A stretch of 64,000 nt of DNA from Apostichopus californicus (GCA_020650975.1 JAIPMN010001553.1:21024-85023); one strand, 5' to 3'; counted from the stretch's first letter, positions 9,361 through 24,042 are shown. The notes: generated by a model from the letters alone, not told the origin. Translations and numbers: made by a program.

Positions 9361-12300
9361 CTGGAAAGAACAATAAATTATTGATATTGATATCATTGTA
9401 TAAAGGTGCAATGAGATTTGGGTCCTGTATCATGTACCTCATCCCTCACCCCCCCTTCCCCCTTCCCTAGCTAAAAGAGTGATTGAATAGACCATGGAAG
9501 ACAGCTGCTTCTTAAAAACTGTTTTCTTAGTTTTCTTCTTAATTTTTCCATGCTAGAAAATTGCTTCAAAGAGTAATTTCCTTGAGTTTCTGATCTTTTA
9601 AGCTATTTCAAGATATTACAGCATTAAAAAATTAGTCAATGGTTCAGTGAGAGAAAATGCTTTGCATGACAATGGGAGTAAATTTCAAAACTTTAAGCAT
9701 AATAGTAGTGAATTTCTGTTTGTTCATTCTCTGTAGTCTGTTATTTACCCCAATTCATACTAGATTAATCTGCTAACTAGCACCTTCCATTCTTAAGGAA
9801 ATTTTGTAATATCATAAAATGACTGCATTTGGATTTTTATTTTGTCTTGTAACTACCGAATTGTGAATATAAAATGTTTATACATCACCGGTACGAATGG
9901 ATCAACACCTGGCTCACTTGTTAATTGGGTCATCATAGTAACAGCAAAACCTGTCACAAGATATAGTTGCCATGCACAACTTGATCTAGTTTACATGTCA
10001 TAACTCTGGCTTTACAGCCCTCTAGTCTTCACTTTTTTTATTCAAATATGACAAATTTTACTTGCTACTTGATATAAGAACGAACAAGCTAGCTGGATTC
10101 ATCTATATCTTCAACCTCACCTCACCCCATCTGGTATCATCACCGATCCTGAACATTGTGAATAGACTGCAACCAAAGTCCTTGCTCTATATATCAAGAA
10201 ATGGTATCGCAATACCACAGTTATTGAAATTAGTTAACGATGCAGTCATAGAAAAGAACAATTGCATGGGTGTCACACAATGTGCATAACTTGAGGACTT
10301 CCAAACTTAGCATTTTTCAACTAACCAAATATTTACCTTACAACTAATATCATGCACTTGCCAAGCATCAGACACTGCACATGGTAGCAATCTTCATGAA
10401 TTCACTCAAATACATTGCTGCAAAGTGTTTTACATGCTGTACAAAATGTAGTAAAAAGCAGCACTGAACCTATCACAGATGTTAATTCCTACTTATATGT
10501 ATAACTCCAGTTTTACATAATTCAATATGAATTGTTCAAATTTAGTTAATATTAAACTGAAAGTTGGATTAAGACAAATTTTGACCAAAATGATATCCAA
10601 AGATATTTTGAAGGCTTTTTTTGAGTAAATATTGAACAAGATGGGTTGAAAACAGCAAACTACAGTAGTGTTGATACTCAATTGTCAGCTATCACATATC
10701 ATGAATCTGTCATGTGACAAGTCATGTGATGAGTCATATGACATGGACATTCGCATCACATGATTATAGCAATTCTAGATGTCAAAATATACCACACCTA
10801 TATCTGACTATTCATTTTCATGTGTAAAGAGAAAATTCTCTGAAAAGTTAGTTTTAGGAAAATGTTAACATTGAAAGTGCCAATGCAAACAGAAAACAAA
10901 TGGTCTGTTCTCTGTACTTTACATGGACCTAAAGGGTATACGTCTCTGAACATGACCTGCATAAAGCTAATTAAACGATTATTAGTATCATTTTAATACT
11001 TATAAGGTCTATCACAGCGCCAAGACACAGCAGATTTAAATTCCATCTTCTCTCACAAAAATTTACTGATTTTTGAAACATTTCTACCTTTTTGAGTTTT
11101 GAAGATACTCTCACATTCAAGCAATAGACCTTATAGTTTAATAATCACAACATGCAACATTCCAAAGATATGTGTAAAACAAGAAATAGTTCAGATACAT
11201 GCTTTATTTATTCAAGGTCACCAAAGAGTATTTCAGTTTGTAAAATAAATTCTTCCACATACACATCTTATCATAATTCTTCATACAATTTTGTGGTACA
11301 AAAACGCAAACTTATTGAACTAATGGTTGTCTTTCTTCCCTATTTAAGGCAGAAATTGCACTTTTCTATGTAAATATACCACTCTGTTCCAAACATTAAA
11401 CCTCCCAACCCTCCAACCTAAATTATGACAATCAATACCAGGTAGGCAATACAATGAAACTCTCTTGACATAGATAAATTCTTTAGAAACATACTCTACA
11501 GTTATTCACATAATTTATAAAACTGCTTTTATAGACAAATGACATATTTATATATAACATATTTTGTATTGTTCTTGCATGGAAGGTAACACTTCAAATT
11601 ATCTATTGAAATTTATGGAGGTTAATTCGTTGTAACCAAATCCCTTTCATGTCAGTGTCTACCAGGGTCAATTTATCAAACCAATGCAATTAAACTGGAA
11701 ATCTCCATAAAAGTTAACCCAATCCTGCCCTCTCTACACCAAAACAATTTTACTTTTAATGCAGAGAACTTTAAGAAACTGCTTATGTTGTCTCAAAGTG
11801 TTTCAATATCTCCATGCAACATATATATGGTTTTGTCTATAAAATAAAAAGGACATACATAAAATATTGAAACCTGATAAAAATTGTGTTAAAGTCAAAC
11901 TTATCCTAAAACTGTTGACAACAGAGATGACAAGTGAGTTTATACAAGATAAATATCTCTATTTTGTAGAAAACTTTGAAAAATATTATATAATACTACT
12001 TACAACTCAAAACATGTCTAAAACAGAGAACTTGTTAAGGAGCCCATAGGTCCATCTTTTCATTCCAACAGTTGTCCCACAAGAGAAAACGACTGAATGT
12101 CACTATTGATTTATTGAGAAGAGAAGATCACCCAATACTTTGTGATGTCAAAAAATCAGGGCAGAATTAAGCTAGTGGAGGGGAATGTAGCATTGAGCTA
12201 AGGTGCATTCCATTTTCGTTTACGTCTTTGTGCGGTGGCTATGAACTTCAGTGTCAAATAACTTTGTATTTATGTATCTTATATGTATTACACAGATACC

Positions 12301-12972
12301 ACACTCCCATTAATTACTGTGTTAAAATAATAACCTCAATTGAAGGTGATAATTAACCACAATCCCTAACCTTAAACACCCAGTCATTCATAAAAGTTGA
12401 AGGCAGTATAGTACTTTAGTAATAGAGCAAGTGCAGAGTCACTGAATCGGAATAGATGGCTTGCAAGTATTGAAAGTGCGGGGCCCATAGCATATATGCA
12501 ACTTTTCCTACTAGGTTAATTTGACAATGCATATCATACTGCCTGTATATTCAAACATGTTCATACACATGCTTGTCTTTCAAACTGCATTCCAAAATTT
12601 ATAACCATCACTGAAATATCAGAACCAGATTATTCTATCTAATTCCCATCCCAATGTGTCACATTAATCTATGTTTTACTTTTTTTTTTGTCTCACCAAT
12701 GGATCCCACTATGAAGACAAGAATTTTGTCAACATTTTCCTCTTTTCTCTGTGAACTCTTTGAGAGACTTGTGATGCCATTTTGGTAACATGGTTAACAG
12801 GAATTAAAAATCACAAAATAAATAGTTCATCTTAGGGTTGTCTAAAGTTAATATGATTGATTCATCATCTCAGGAAAATGCAAAAAAATTGATGATAACT
12901 CCTAAAGCCAGTCCAAAAAGGAGGCTTAGATAAAATCTAACTACTTTTGAAGTAAAAAGGAGTAAGAAATAC
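9361..12972 (-). other. Intron between interkinase linker and Ig
   Basis: About 3.6 kb of AT-rich sequence without recognisable repeats or exons. A short exon may be hidden here, because the phases of the flanking exons as drawn (2 and 1) do not match. Confidence 0.5.
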
Positions 12973-14837
12973 TTGTCAAATCTGCTAAAGTGAAGTCTTT
13001 TGTCCGTTTCATCCCCAAACAAAGAGGTACTCCGTTTGATGATAAAAGGTACCCTGGAGGTGCTACTTTTCTTGATTGGACTGGGCGGATCCATCCCTCT
13101 GAGAGAAGTAGGTGGAAAGAGACGGGTATTGCATTTGGAACTGTCCTTGCCGGTTGTTTTCTTTTCCTTGGACATCTTTAACATCATTTGTGCAAGGTTA
13201 GCCATTTTCGGGGGCATGACTTTAGGCATCACAGGTTTCTCCCCTAGGCTCCGCACGGCAGCTTTTGCCTCCATCCGACTATGATCAAAGGCTAGTATAT
13301 CGGACCGACCTTGATGGGTGTCTTCCAAATCAAGATCTGAGAAGTCCACCGAATCCTCAGACATTATGGATTGATTAGACATCCTTCGAGTATCCTTGCT
13401 TTTAGTCGATGGTAGCTTGTCCTCTTGGAATTCTTTGCTTTTGAAGATCTCTCCATCTTGGAGTTCTACTTCCTCCCCTTCTAAACTTTTCTCAATAATG
13501 CCCTGGAGTTTCGGCTTTTGCACCACCCCACTCTTTCGTCTTAAAGATTTCTCTGACATTTGCCCTCGTTTTGGCACTTTCTCTTTTCCTTTTGAAGTTT
13601 TGTCTGCTGATGTTTCACTGTTTACCCCATTTTTCTGTAAAAGATTTCCTTGCTCAGCTGAGGTGTCTGAGCCTTTTGACTGCAAACTCCTATCATCCTG
13701 GTTGCTGCCCTTAAATGCTAATTCTCCATCACCTTCTGGTGATGGTAAGAATCCATCTACTGGGGAAGGTAACAAAGCTTCATCTGAGGAACTGTTTAAG
13801 CTCCCACTCCTCTTGTTTATATTGTCCCTGCCTGGATCCAATGACACACATTTTTCCACTATATCAACATTAGTGTCTTCATTGGTCTTTGCCTGGCTAT
13901 TATCTACTCTATCAACTCCTGGGAGGCAGTTACCATTGCTATCTGACTGCCAGGAACCTGAATGATTATCTTCAATTTGATTACTCTCATTGACCTCTCG
14001 ATGGCTTTCTGTGATCTCTCCTGATTCATGGTGCACGTCCTCTGTAGGTGGACCACCCAATCCCGGTTCACAAAATTCAGAGTAAGACATCATGAAAGAT
14101 GTCACAGGCTCTTCAATGGGTATGCAGGGATCTAAGACCTTCTCATATATGTAACTGTGAGTCTCTGCCCACACCCCAAATTCATCCAGTTTACCACTTA
14201 ATACATGATCACTGATTAACTGCTGCATTAAACAATCTTTGGTTCTTTTTTTGGAGTCTAGTACTTCTATGAAATCTCCAATCCATGCATCATAAAAGTG
14301 TTCACTGCAAAAACATGCCATGCTTACCACAACATCGCACTGATGTGTACTAACTTGTTGTTCTGAAGTCTGGTTCATGACTGCTTCATGCAAGCATGCA
14401 TTACAAACTGACCGCTCTGTACCTGAAGAGGATTCATCAAAACTTCTCTCCTTTTCATTGGACAGATCTTTCTTCATCCTCTTTTCTGATTGGTGGTTCT
14501 CTACTACATCTTCTTGTATGCGGTTTTCCTTCTTGGTGGACTCTGACGAACACTCCTCTGAGAGGTTGTTCTCCATCACCTCATTATGGTTGATGTCCAT
14601 GGATGCAGGCACTTGTTCCTCCAACTCCTCTGTCTCTTCTTCCACCAGGGGCTCCAGACGGGGTGTGGTAGGAGTGCGTGGTTCAGAGGTAGAGGGTGAT
14701 GCCAATCCAGAATCTCCACCGTCAGCAGCGGTGCCCTCTGCCGCTTCTTCCTCTTGTCTCTTTTCTTCCTCTTCCTTTCGGATCAGACTGGACAGTCTTC
14801 TCAGTCTCATCATAGATTTCACAGCATTAAGTGCTTT
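12973..14837 (-). CDS. Long acidic interkinase linker exon (~620 residues)
   Basis: The exon starts in phase 0 after cctctcag with KALNAVKSMMRLRRLSSL, the second half of an MLCK-like calmodulin-binding helix. Then comes a long Ser/Glu/Asp/Lys-rich, probably disordered region with acidic stretches (KEEEEKRQEEE, LEEQVP), KSP/TSP-type sites and no recognised fold. This matches the long interkinase regions of UNC-89 and SPEG. The 3' edge is uncertain: I use GACAA|gtattt (12971-12972), but the next Ig exon needs a phase 1 end. Two upstream phase-1 GTs exist near 13036-13065, or a small exon may be missing. Long ORFs on the opposite strand here are shadows of biased codons. Confidence 0.8.
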
Positions 14838-17800
14838 CTGAGAGGACAAAGAGAAAGAAATCTTCAAGACATGTCTTCTAACAAGTTTGTTGAACTCACA
14901 AAGAAATAGCTGCATTATTTACCTGCTTAAACTTGTGGTTTAATAGTGATTTCTATCCCACTTTATCTTTTTTGACCTGTGGTATTCTAAAAGGACTGCT
15001 TTGAAACAGTCATTAGCTTTTACTTTTACACCCCATTGAGTCTTTGCTGTGATGGGGTATATATGCCATTCCATATATGCCATATGGTATTAGTAGAAGA
15101 GGTATGGGGGAGGTGGGATGGAATTTGGAAAGGTGAAGGACAACATCTCCCCCTCATATACCTTCGAACATATTAACTGACCCGATGCCACAGAAAACTG
15201 CATGATTTGCAGCATCATTTTATAGCATTTAGTCTGAAACTCATTTGTATGACATACATCTGCATTCTCAATTTCTGTTCGCATGCGTGTAATTGAATGT
15301 AATAATAAAGGCACTTAAAATCACCACATAAGGGTTTCACAAATTTATCCTTGTAAAAATTCATAAACATTCTCAAAACTCTGAAGACTTTTGTTTCCTT
15401 GTCATCCTTTTATTTACAAGTTTGTGATGATTGAAAGTATGACTGCACTGTTTAGAAATATCATTTAGTACAATTACAACATCAAAGTGTGCAAGAACAG
15501 ATCCAAATATTGCCAAGACTCTAAAATGGCTATCCTCACACACTGCCACCCACATATTGTATTTCATACCACAGGCAAATAAAGTTGACCTTTCCACTGT
15601 CACCAAAACAAAATGGATGTCTAATACTGTACTAAGGGTAATATAGTAAATTTAGTGCTCCATTAATTTGAGTGTAATATATCTTCTGTCTTTGTTACAG
15701 ATCTTGAATATATTCAGACATGATCACACTTGGTGCTATATTGCCAGACACACAATCAAAGCCTAATGTCTCTATATGGAGACCTAATTTGTAGGATACC
15801 AGTTCATCTACAGATTGTAGTTTGAAGTTTAACATGGAAAAATTTGTGGTTTATGAGAAACTCTGCCAATATGTGTGACCTTTTACTGCCCTGCCCCCCC
15901 CCCCCCCCCCCCCCCGTGTGTCAAGTCTCAAAAACAGCCAGCTTTGCATGGATAAATTTACTGTTATTTATACTTGAACTTCAAAGGTCACACCCTGAGA
16001 AATGTCAACCTCTAACATTTCTAAAATCTATTTATGTTCAGCCAGTCAGAAGACCTGGATAGAAACTGAAGACACTATATGTGTGGTAAAGATCACCAGC
16101 TGAAGTATACAGTGTAAAACATGGAATAATTTAGTGTTCAGGTTTTGCGTAGAAGTTTTGAAGGCTGTGAACTTTGTACCAAAACGTCTACACTGTACAT
16201 CTTCACTTTTTGCATAGAATTTTGCAAAGCGATACTAGATAAAATATTCCCTGTAACAAAAGGTGCTGGTTATTCAGAGAACATGAAATGACTTAGTAGT
16301 ATTGTACCCTTCTCAAGCTATAGAAGCTAATGCTTCATGAATTCAAACAGTTTCATGTTGAAAATCTTTGGGTCTGTCTTCCTATGCTGAGAAATATTTA
16401 TTGCTCACTAGGCATGTGAGAAGTACCTCTATTTGCATCTGAGAACCATGAATAAATTGAGAAACTATGCCTGCCTATGGCAGAAATTAAACTCATGATA
16501 CTGTTATTCACACATTTTCTTTTATCTAACATATATCCATCATAATTATACCACATCTGTTAGGTCAAAAATTGTCTAACAAGTAAAATACAAGTAAAAT
16601 ACATGTTGATCAATAATGTTTATTCAAACATTTTTTACATGAGACTTATTTAAACTATCCCTCAGGGATCCCACACAGGTTTCAAATTAAGGAGTGAGGG
16701 TGGTGAGTGTTCAGTGGTAGGGAAAATCCATGTTGTGAAAATGAATAGGGGTCTTCCCAGCCTCACTCACCCCCCCCCCCCTACCTGTCACACACACATG
16801 CACACACACACCACATATCCTGAACCTTTATGAACTAACACTATAAAGGCTGAAAACCTTTTTGTATTTGAACATTAGTTGGTGAAGACAAAGTTTGTAT
16901 CTCATCCTCTGATGGCTGGCTCCCTCCTACAGCTTGTAGAGCTATTTAGGTTGAGAAGTTCAAAAGTTTGTATACACACATGATACAATATGTTTGGAAT
17001 CTGGATTGAATCCAGGGACCTAAAAGAACAGCTATAGGCAAGGTCACTATGGCTTCTACATCACATGATCATCTAGCTGTTGGAGATAGCAGATGCTAAA
17101 CACATTTACTTCTTTGAAAGAATTCAGGTAACCTTTGACAATATGATAATTGAGTCCATAAGGGTTCACTCTAGTTCTGTTATGCAAAGGAGAGTATAGT
17201 ATGTGTTATGTAAAAAGGTTTTGGGCAAATATCTGTCAATTAAAACAACAGCCTTTTAAACTCATCAAGTTACTCTCTTATTATTCAATTTACACAAACT
17301 GTTCTTGATTTTTTCTGTTAGTGTTGATTTTGGTCAATACTGTGATGATATTAAGTACGAGAATTACCACTGGAAGTCATTTAGCCTGAAGAGTCAAGTC
17401 TCACAATAAGTACTGGAGTATTATCAACATGTTTCCTGTTGGCTCAGTAGTTTTGTTATATAATGTAAATCATGTAACCGAGAAATATTCACTTTATGAA
17501 AGTTTGATCAGTAAGAGCAAGAAAGTTTTAAAGAAGCATAAAACAAACAAAAATCCCAAAAAAAATTGGGAAGAAATGACTAGGCTAAAACATGTTTAAG
17601 AGTTTCACAAGATTTCCTAATAAAAGGTTTGGAAGCTATGAGTCACATAACCATCGCAAACAAATAAAAGTTTTAAATACAGTCATTTGTTTATCCTCAT
17701 GAATCAATAAATGCCTATAGTCTAAATTTCTGGATAAAGGCAATTATAAAAATTCACACATCACATAATTTTTTTTTGGGGGGGGGGTAATTCTTTTTTT

Positions 17801-18793
17801 TTCAAATAAATGACCAATCATAAAGTCAACAACAAGCAGTTGTTCCAAACCTAGATGAGTCATTGTAATTTGAATGTTCTAGTTGTAAACTTAGTGAGCA
17901 TGACTGAAATAGATGATTTATACTGAGAGAATGGATTATTACACCATCTACACATTACTGGACTGCTATTTAACTTCATCAGAGATTGCAACCATATTAA
18001 CATTCTTACCTCATTCTTAACCTCATCTCTGGAGTACAAAAGAACAATTTGAATGTGGGAAACCATATGGCTTTCTGTTGCAGGAAGAACCCTATGGATT
18101 TCTGTTACAAGCAAACCAGCACTTCAGTCAAACATGAGCTATGGTTAAAGCCGTTGAATGACACTAGCTTTGAGACATGATCCTTACAAGACAACCACAA
18201 TCTTGCTGTTGAATGCAATCAGTTGCACGTCATTACTACAAACACATGTATCAGACTTTCCCGCACTAGATTGACTCAAGTATCACATGTGATATCACTT
18301 TGTAATCTGAATGTTACTAAGGGTTCCTTTTTTTATTATGCCAACTTTAGTCAGTGAACTGGTAATTATTTTACCAGGTACAATAACTGTAACATTTGAT
18401 TTTGATTTGATATATTTTCCTTTTCATGTATATCTTACAATGTTTACAATGAAAAGACATATAACAATCGATAAGAAAACGGTGGAAGGGCTTTAAAGCC
18501 AAAGCTTAATTAATTAATTAAAACAACAAATTACCAGACTTTATTCAAGCTCAGCAGAGTCAGGGTCCATGGGCCCTCCAATAATCAGGCACATCAGAGC
18601 AATGGTTCAACACCAGTGAACGTTTTGATTTGATTGTTTCCCCAACCCCACCCCTAAATCTCAAACCTGTCTTAGGGTCCTTGAACAAGTGCTTATTACA
18701 CAGGGGGAGACATTATCTTTCAAACACAAGCAGGTGTAAAATACAAAGTATCTTTAATTTATGTGATACTCCATCAACAACATGACAACATAC
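14838..18793 (-). other. Intron within the calmodulin-binding helix
   Basis: AT-rich, with a 22-base poly(C) run at 15894-15915, CA-rich sequence near 16790-16810 and T/G homopolymers near 17770. No coding exon seen. Confidence 0.6.
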
Positions 18794-18874
18794 CCTCCAC
18801 TTTCTTCTCGAGTTGAAATTCTTCAACCTCTCAGTACTGATCTTGGCTTCACCCCGATCACGACGCTCATCAAA
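18794..18874 (-). CDS. Kinase 1 regulatory tail exon (81 nt)
   Basis: Phase 0 at both ends, acceptor gccaacag, donor GGAGG|gtatgt. It encodes FDERRDRGEAKIST, then ERLKNFNSRRKWR. This is the autoinhibitory segment of the MLCK/titin/SPEG class (compare ERLKKF-ARRKW in smooth muscle MLCK). The basic amphipathic helix continues in the next exon. Confidence 0.88.
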
Positions 18875-20511
18875 CTGTTGGCCATAGCAAGAAGCAAAAC
18901 AATTAGAAATTCATTGCAATAAATCAAAAAGAAATTTGCATAATTAACCTGTTGAAACAAATTGCCGATCATGTATCCCTACAAGCTGGCTTATAACTGT
19001 TAATGTAAATTATTACACTAAAAAGTTTCCAAACTGGACTAAATATGACAAATAAGTTATACTGTAAGCATGTAGGGGAGGGTGTTGGAGGATGTGGAAG
19101 GGAGTAGCTCTTTCATAGAAACATCTTCTTTCATAACTACACTTTATTACGTCATAAGACATTCTGACAATTGACACAAAAGCATCAAAACAGGCATTTA
19201 TTTGCATTCAAAGATAGTAAAGAAACAAAGACAGAAGATAGTATGGCATTAAAATGTTAAGAACTTAATCATTTGGATGATCTCTGTCAACTGTTTAATC
19301 AAAGACAGTTTATTTAAATGTGAAGAGTTGAAATCAATTAGGTAACATTCCATTTAGGCTACTACATAGCATGAGGTGTTGAAAACAGATGCATTGAATG
19401 ATCAAGGTTCCCATGGGACTAAGTCTTTGCTAATTACTGACTAGCAGCTCAACAGCACAACCTTTCCATAATGTTTGATAAAGTTCTAGATAATAGGCTT
19501 AGACGAAACTTAATTCCAATTCAGAGTTGTGACTCCTACTTTGAAGTTGCTCATTTGGGATTGTAACCCGGATATTATTTCTTTTTTTTCCTCTCACCAT
19601 CTTCCCTGAAATATAATTTACACCAAAATCCATTGTTGCTGCTCGCCTATCAAACTGATCTGTTACACATCAAAACCAGACATTCGGCAAAGCTGTTGCC
19701 TATACAGGATAACAAGTTCATTAAAACGAAAGTAAATTCTTTGAAGAAGTTCATGCGTCAAGATTGATAATCAGAAACTGCAGTCAAATATGGATTGGAT
19801 TTTATCATATCATCTCCAAAGGATCTTGTTTCTCTTAAAAAGGAATTTAAGTAGCTAAAACCCAAGAACAGCCAGGTCACAACTTGTTAAAAGCTGTAAA
19901 TTATGGTGATTTTGCACTTTTAAATTTGTATTTCATTTCACTGACGTTGATGATGGAGAAAACACTACTCCAAACTTTTAAAAGCGACCGTGACAAAGTT
20001 TGCTACTTGTATGATTTTTTATTATAGGTTGTTATTACTAAATGACTATATCAGCATTGAAATTGCAGTAATTGCAGTAACTTTGTTTTGAGCTATTCAT
20101 CATTCATGTGACAACCTAATCAATGGGATTTACTAATGAATACTGGTGCCAACTGATTCATTCAGATTCGCAGTCAATCCTTTAAAATAAAGACAAAGCC
20201 ATTAATAAACCCTACCCTAATATACAGACTTAAACGTCGTCACTAGAGAGGCGGGAATTTTTTCTATATACAAATGTTCGACAGCTTGGTGTCACTAACT
20301 GAAAGTTATCCTCGGTATGACAGCATTCTTAATATACCTCCATTAATGCATGCTGAGACTAAATTCAACTGAAATATCACCGACCAAGTGCGGTTAGGGA
20401 ATGATCAGTCCACACTGAAGATCAAAACCAGGAAGAAAGATAAACTTAGTTTCAAAAAGAAGACAAAAATTAAGGAAAATGTTATTGATAAAAATAAAAT
20501 ATAAAGTTTAC
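18875..20511 (-). other. Intron before the regulatory tail exon
   Basis: AT-rich intron sequence with no recognisable feature. Confidence 0.6.
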
Positions 20512-20557
20512 CTTCAACCAGGGATGTTCCAAGCACTGCTTCAATGTATATCGCTCC
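20512..20557 (-). CDS. Kinase 1, final C-lobe helix (46-nt exon)
   Basis: The exon follows a 12-kb intron and has acceptor tttggcag and donor TTGAAG|gtaaac. It encodes ERYTLKQCLEHPWLK, the helix I signature ending in the near-universal HPWL. Phase 2 to 0, fully in frame with both neighbours. Confidence 0.88.
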
Positions 20558-23500
20558 CTGCCAAAAGCAAAAGACAACTTGATTTAATATTTGACAGCTC
20601 TTAATTGCTTGTAGGGTTGTAAGTTTATCAAGACATCTGACTGCCGAGCATAACGCTGGGCTGGGAACACTTTCCACAGAGGGAGTGATATCTGAGTCAT
20701 GTCAAGAATTTGCAAAATGGCTCGCCTCCGTCACTTTGTACCAGGGTGATCTTAGCTGTGATAACTCGCAGATGGCCATTAGGATACTTTTTGACTTATC
20801 TGCGGTATATGTAAACAATCCAGAAAAAGCTTTCCTAGGGGGGCACGTAGATGACCAGAGATGCACTGCAAACTTTTCAATTAAATGCTGCACTGTCCAA
20901 AAGACACGGACATCAAAAGGAGATGGACATTATTCAAAACCACTGTAATGTATCACACCTCTCTACACTAGTGTACACAAGCTATACCTAAAAGAGGTAA
21001 ATAAAGTTTAATACTTTTAAGATTATCCCTTACTAACTAATTGTTTCAAACTTCCAGTGCAGTATAGCTTACAAAACACTTGATACCTCAATAATCTCAA
21101 CATAAATGTCAACAGTTTCTACTTTTAGATAGAAATAATTATTTATTATATAATCCAAGAAAGGAGAGAGCACAGAGGTTCTCTTTTCTTCCTCTTATTT
21201 TATTCAAAAAATTTCATATTTAATAGCCTTAATTAGAATATTTTGAACACAAAACTAATTAACTTTAATTAACATTGGTCAAGTTTGAAAATATCAAGAG
21301 ATGAAGTCCAATGGTGGTCAGAGGATAAAATGACCTCTGTGGAAACTGAGACATACTTATAGGTCATCAATTTACTGATGACCAGACCAGAATGAAGTTG
21401 AAGGAACTAACAAGAAAATCAGGTTATATTCTTGACCCAGCAGAGAGGCATATAGAATATGAAAGATATATATGGTGATAATTATATATAAATATACATA
21501 TTGTGATAATTAATAATCCCTGATCATTGAAAGAGACAAATCCAGCTGATGTAAAACCAAAAGCTCAAAAGGATTTACAAGGCAAACAATGGATACTGGC
21601 ATTGAAAGAAACCTTTGAGATGGATTTACAGGGGGAACAATTATTTTCATACATGACAGTTTCATTGCCATCTGGGCTGTATCTCTATTGGGGAAGGGGA
21701 CATCAGAGGGGGTTAAACAGCAGCAAGATTTCAGGTCAATAGATGGTACTACTTTATATACTTTTCCAAGAAAACAGTGAACCTTATTTAACCAAGATCT
21801 TACAAATACTTAAATAATATGAACTTTGTCAGCTATGTTTATGAAAGAGGCTGGCCAGATGTATGAGTTCATTGTAAGTTTAATCTTATATTATGGGCAA
21901 TATACTGTCACTCTGCCAACAAATCCTCAAGGAGGATGGGAATTGGGGACACAGGGATGATATATTGAGAAAGTTTTCATAAACTGATGATTTCAAGCTC
22001 TATTGGATGTGCAATTGTTATAAATACTTTTAAAACCTTGAGAAGAGTCTACCACTTTTCCAATCATGAACATTGTCATTCAAGTCATCAACACATCACA
22101 GCTTGAAAAACATGAGTTATGCAGTCATATGAAAAGTTATTGTTAATTGACAAACAACTAATTATAAAGCTACAATAACAGTACCTACAGGCAGGTGTGA
22201 CAAGAAATATAGTACTTCATAACATCCATATACCAGGTGTGTTAATGTTAATTGAGTCTGATGTTTACCACATGGCTGTATATATTTGGAAACGGAACGC
22301 AACCAGCTGTCTTCTTCGACTTCTATCAATGGTAAACTTAAAACAAACAAGTACCAGTAAATACTTTGAAAAAGTCCAAAGAAATTAAATCATCTCCTAT
22401 CCACTCCCTCTCTTCACACCCCAACTGCCCTCATGCATCCATAACACACATGAAGGTGAATGCATCCATGTCCCTTCATGATTCGTTTCATCCTTTATGT
22501 TTTTTCTACCCTTACCCTCCACTTCCCCAACCCTGCACCCCTCCATCACACCAACATAAACTCAAGATGTATGTCTCGTCATGTGGCTCAATGCTTTAAA
22601 CAATGACACCGAACAGTAGCATGTAAGTGACTAAGCAGTGTTCTCTTTGACAATGTTAAGCTGAGCTTATCAATTGATTAATCCTCCCAGTAATCTATGT
22701 AATCTCTGTCTGTTCACTCAGTGTAAGTGACATCATGTACATGGTGATACAAAAGATTATATGGTCTGCTCGATGACTGAGGCCAATCTGAACTGGTACA
22801 ATTAAGGTGATGTCATGTTTGTCTGCCACATAACGTTTCTCCATGACCTAATTAAATGGGTTATACCATTAAACATTTCTTCCAATATCATTTAATTGTG
22901 ACTATTTTGGTTGCTGAAGGAGTTCTTCCAAAACTATTGCTGGGTCACTGACTTACACCTACAGGAGTAAAGCAAACTTCAAAAACTCTTAGTCCTCTTT
23001 CAGATACAGATGTCGTAGTGAGGTGAAATATAACAAACAGCAGCTGTAAAGCATGCCAGTAATTACCAAAGCAGCTTCCCAATCCCTTCGTTAGATGGTA
23101 GAAATAAATGTAGCTGCTGATAATCCCTGACACTCAAATGAGAAGCCAAGGCTGTATGATCCTCTAACTTCAACACAGTCTGACAGCTGAACTCATTAAG
23201 CACATAATCAAATGTTCCCGGTACTGCTAGCAACTCCCACGCCAACTTATATCATAACTTGCTGACTAATATAATTTGCGGTTACAGAGATAGATCACTA
23301 CCATAGATGGTTTTCTAGATCAGACCTTTTAAATGTCAAATGCATATAGCTACAGTCCAACACATTTAAAGTACAGATTACAGTTCTTTGGTGGTAAAAG
23401 CTTTCTGAAGTGCATATTAAACCTTCATACAACAAGATGACATGTAACTGCTGAACTACTAGTCCTTCAAAGTTGGGGGGGGGGGCATGGTTGGGACTGG

Positions 23501-24042
23501 GGGTGTCAGGATATAGGGGATGGAGGAGGTGAAAGGAGTATATTTCAATATTCCTTGCAAGCTGTGTGACAAGAAATTGGCCATCCCATCAGCATTAATT
23601 ATTGAAATCTTAAATGGTTGCACTGCTTGGAGTAACCATGGCAACATACTAAACAAGAAAACACTATTAAAATCACAAGAGGCCCACTAATACCCCGGAC
23701 AGTTTTTCATCCATTTGGTGTGAGCTCTGTTCTAACCAATTGTCATTTTACAGCGGTCATTACAGTCCTAATCAGAAGGGACTTGTAGCTCAGGCCAAAT
23801 GGTGCTAAGTAATTAAGTCAGCAAATTGCTTTGTCCACCTGACCTGGATAGGGAAATTTATCCAGGGGTGAGACATGATCAAAGTATTAAAGAAGTAAAA
23901 TATATCTTAGGCAAAATGATAGATGTAAAGACCCCATATTCATTTTACTTTCGTTAAAGAGGTCGTCATAGAAGCAGAAAGATGGTTTTAAGTGAAGTAA
24001 GGAACTAAGTAAGAGAAGGGAGGGGTTTGGGAACAATTAAGG

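Noticed and set aside
13396-14841. Long + strand ORFs (189 and 154 codons) opposite the interkinase exon
   Set aside because: Shadow frames of the acidic, Ser/Glu-rich exon on the - strand, which joins in frame to kinase 1.
15894-15915. 22-base poly(C) as a G-quadruplex on the - strand
   Set aside because: Simple homopolymer; several similar runs occur in the introns and nothing ties them to a function.
20685-20948. 87-codon + strand ORF next to the 46-nt kinase exon
   Set aside because: No recognisable domain or splice context; it lies within the intron of the - strand gene.
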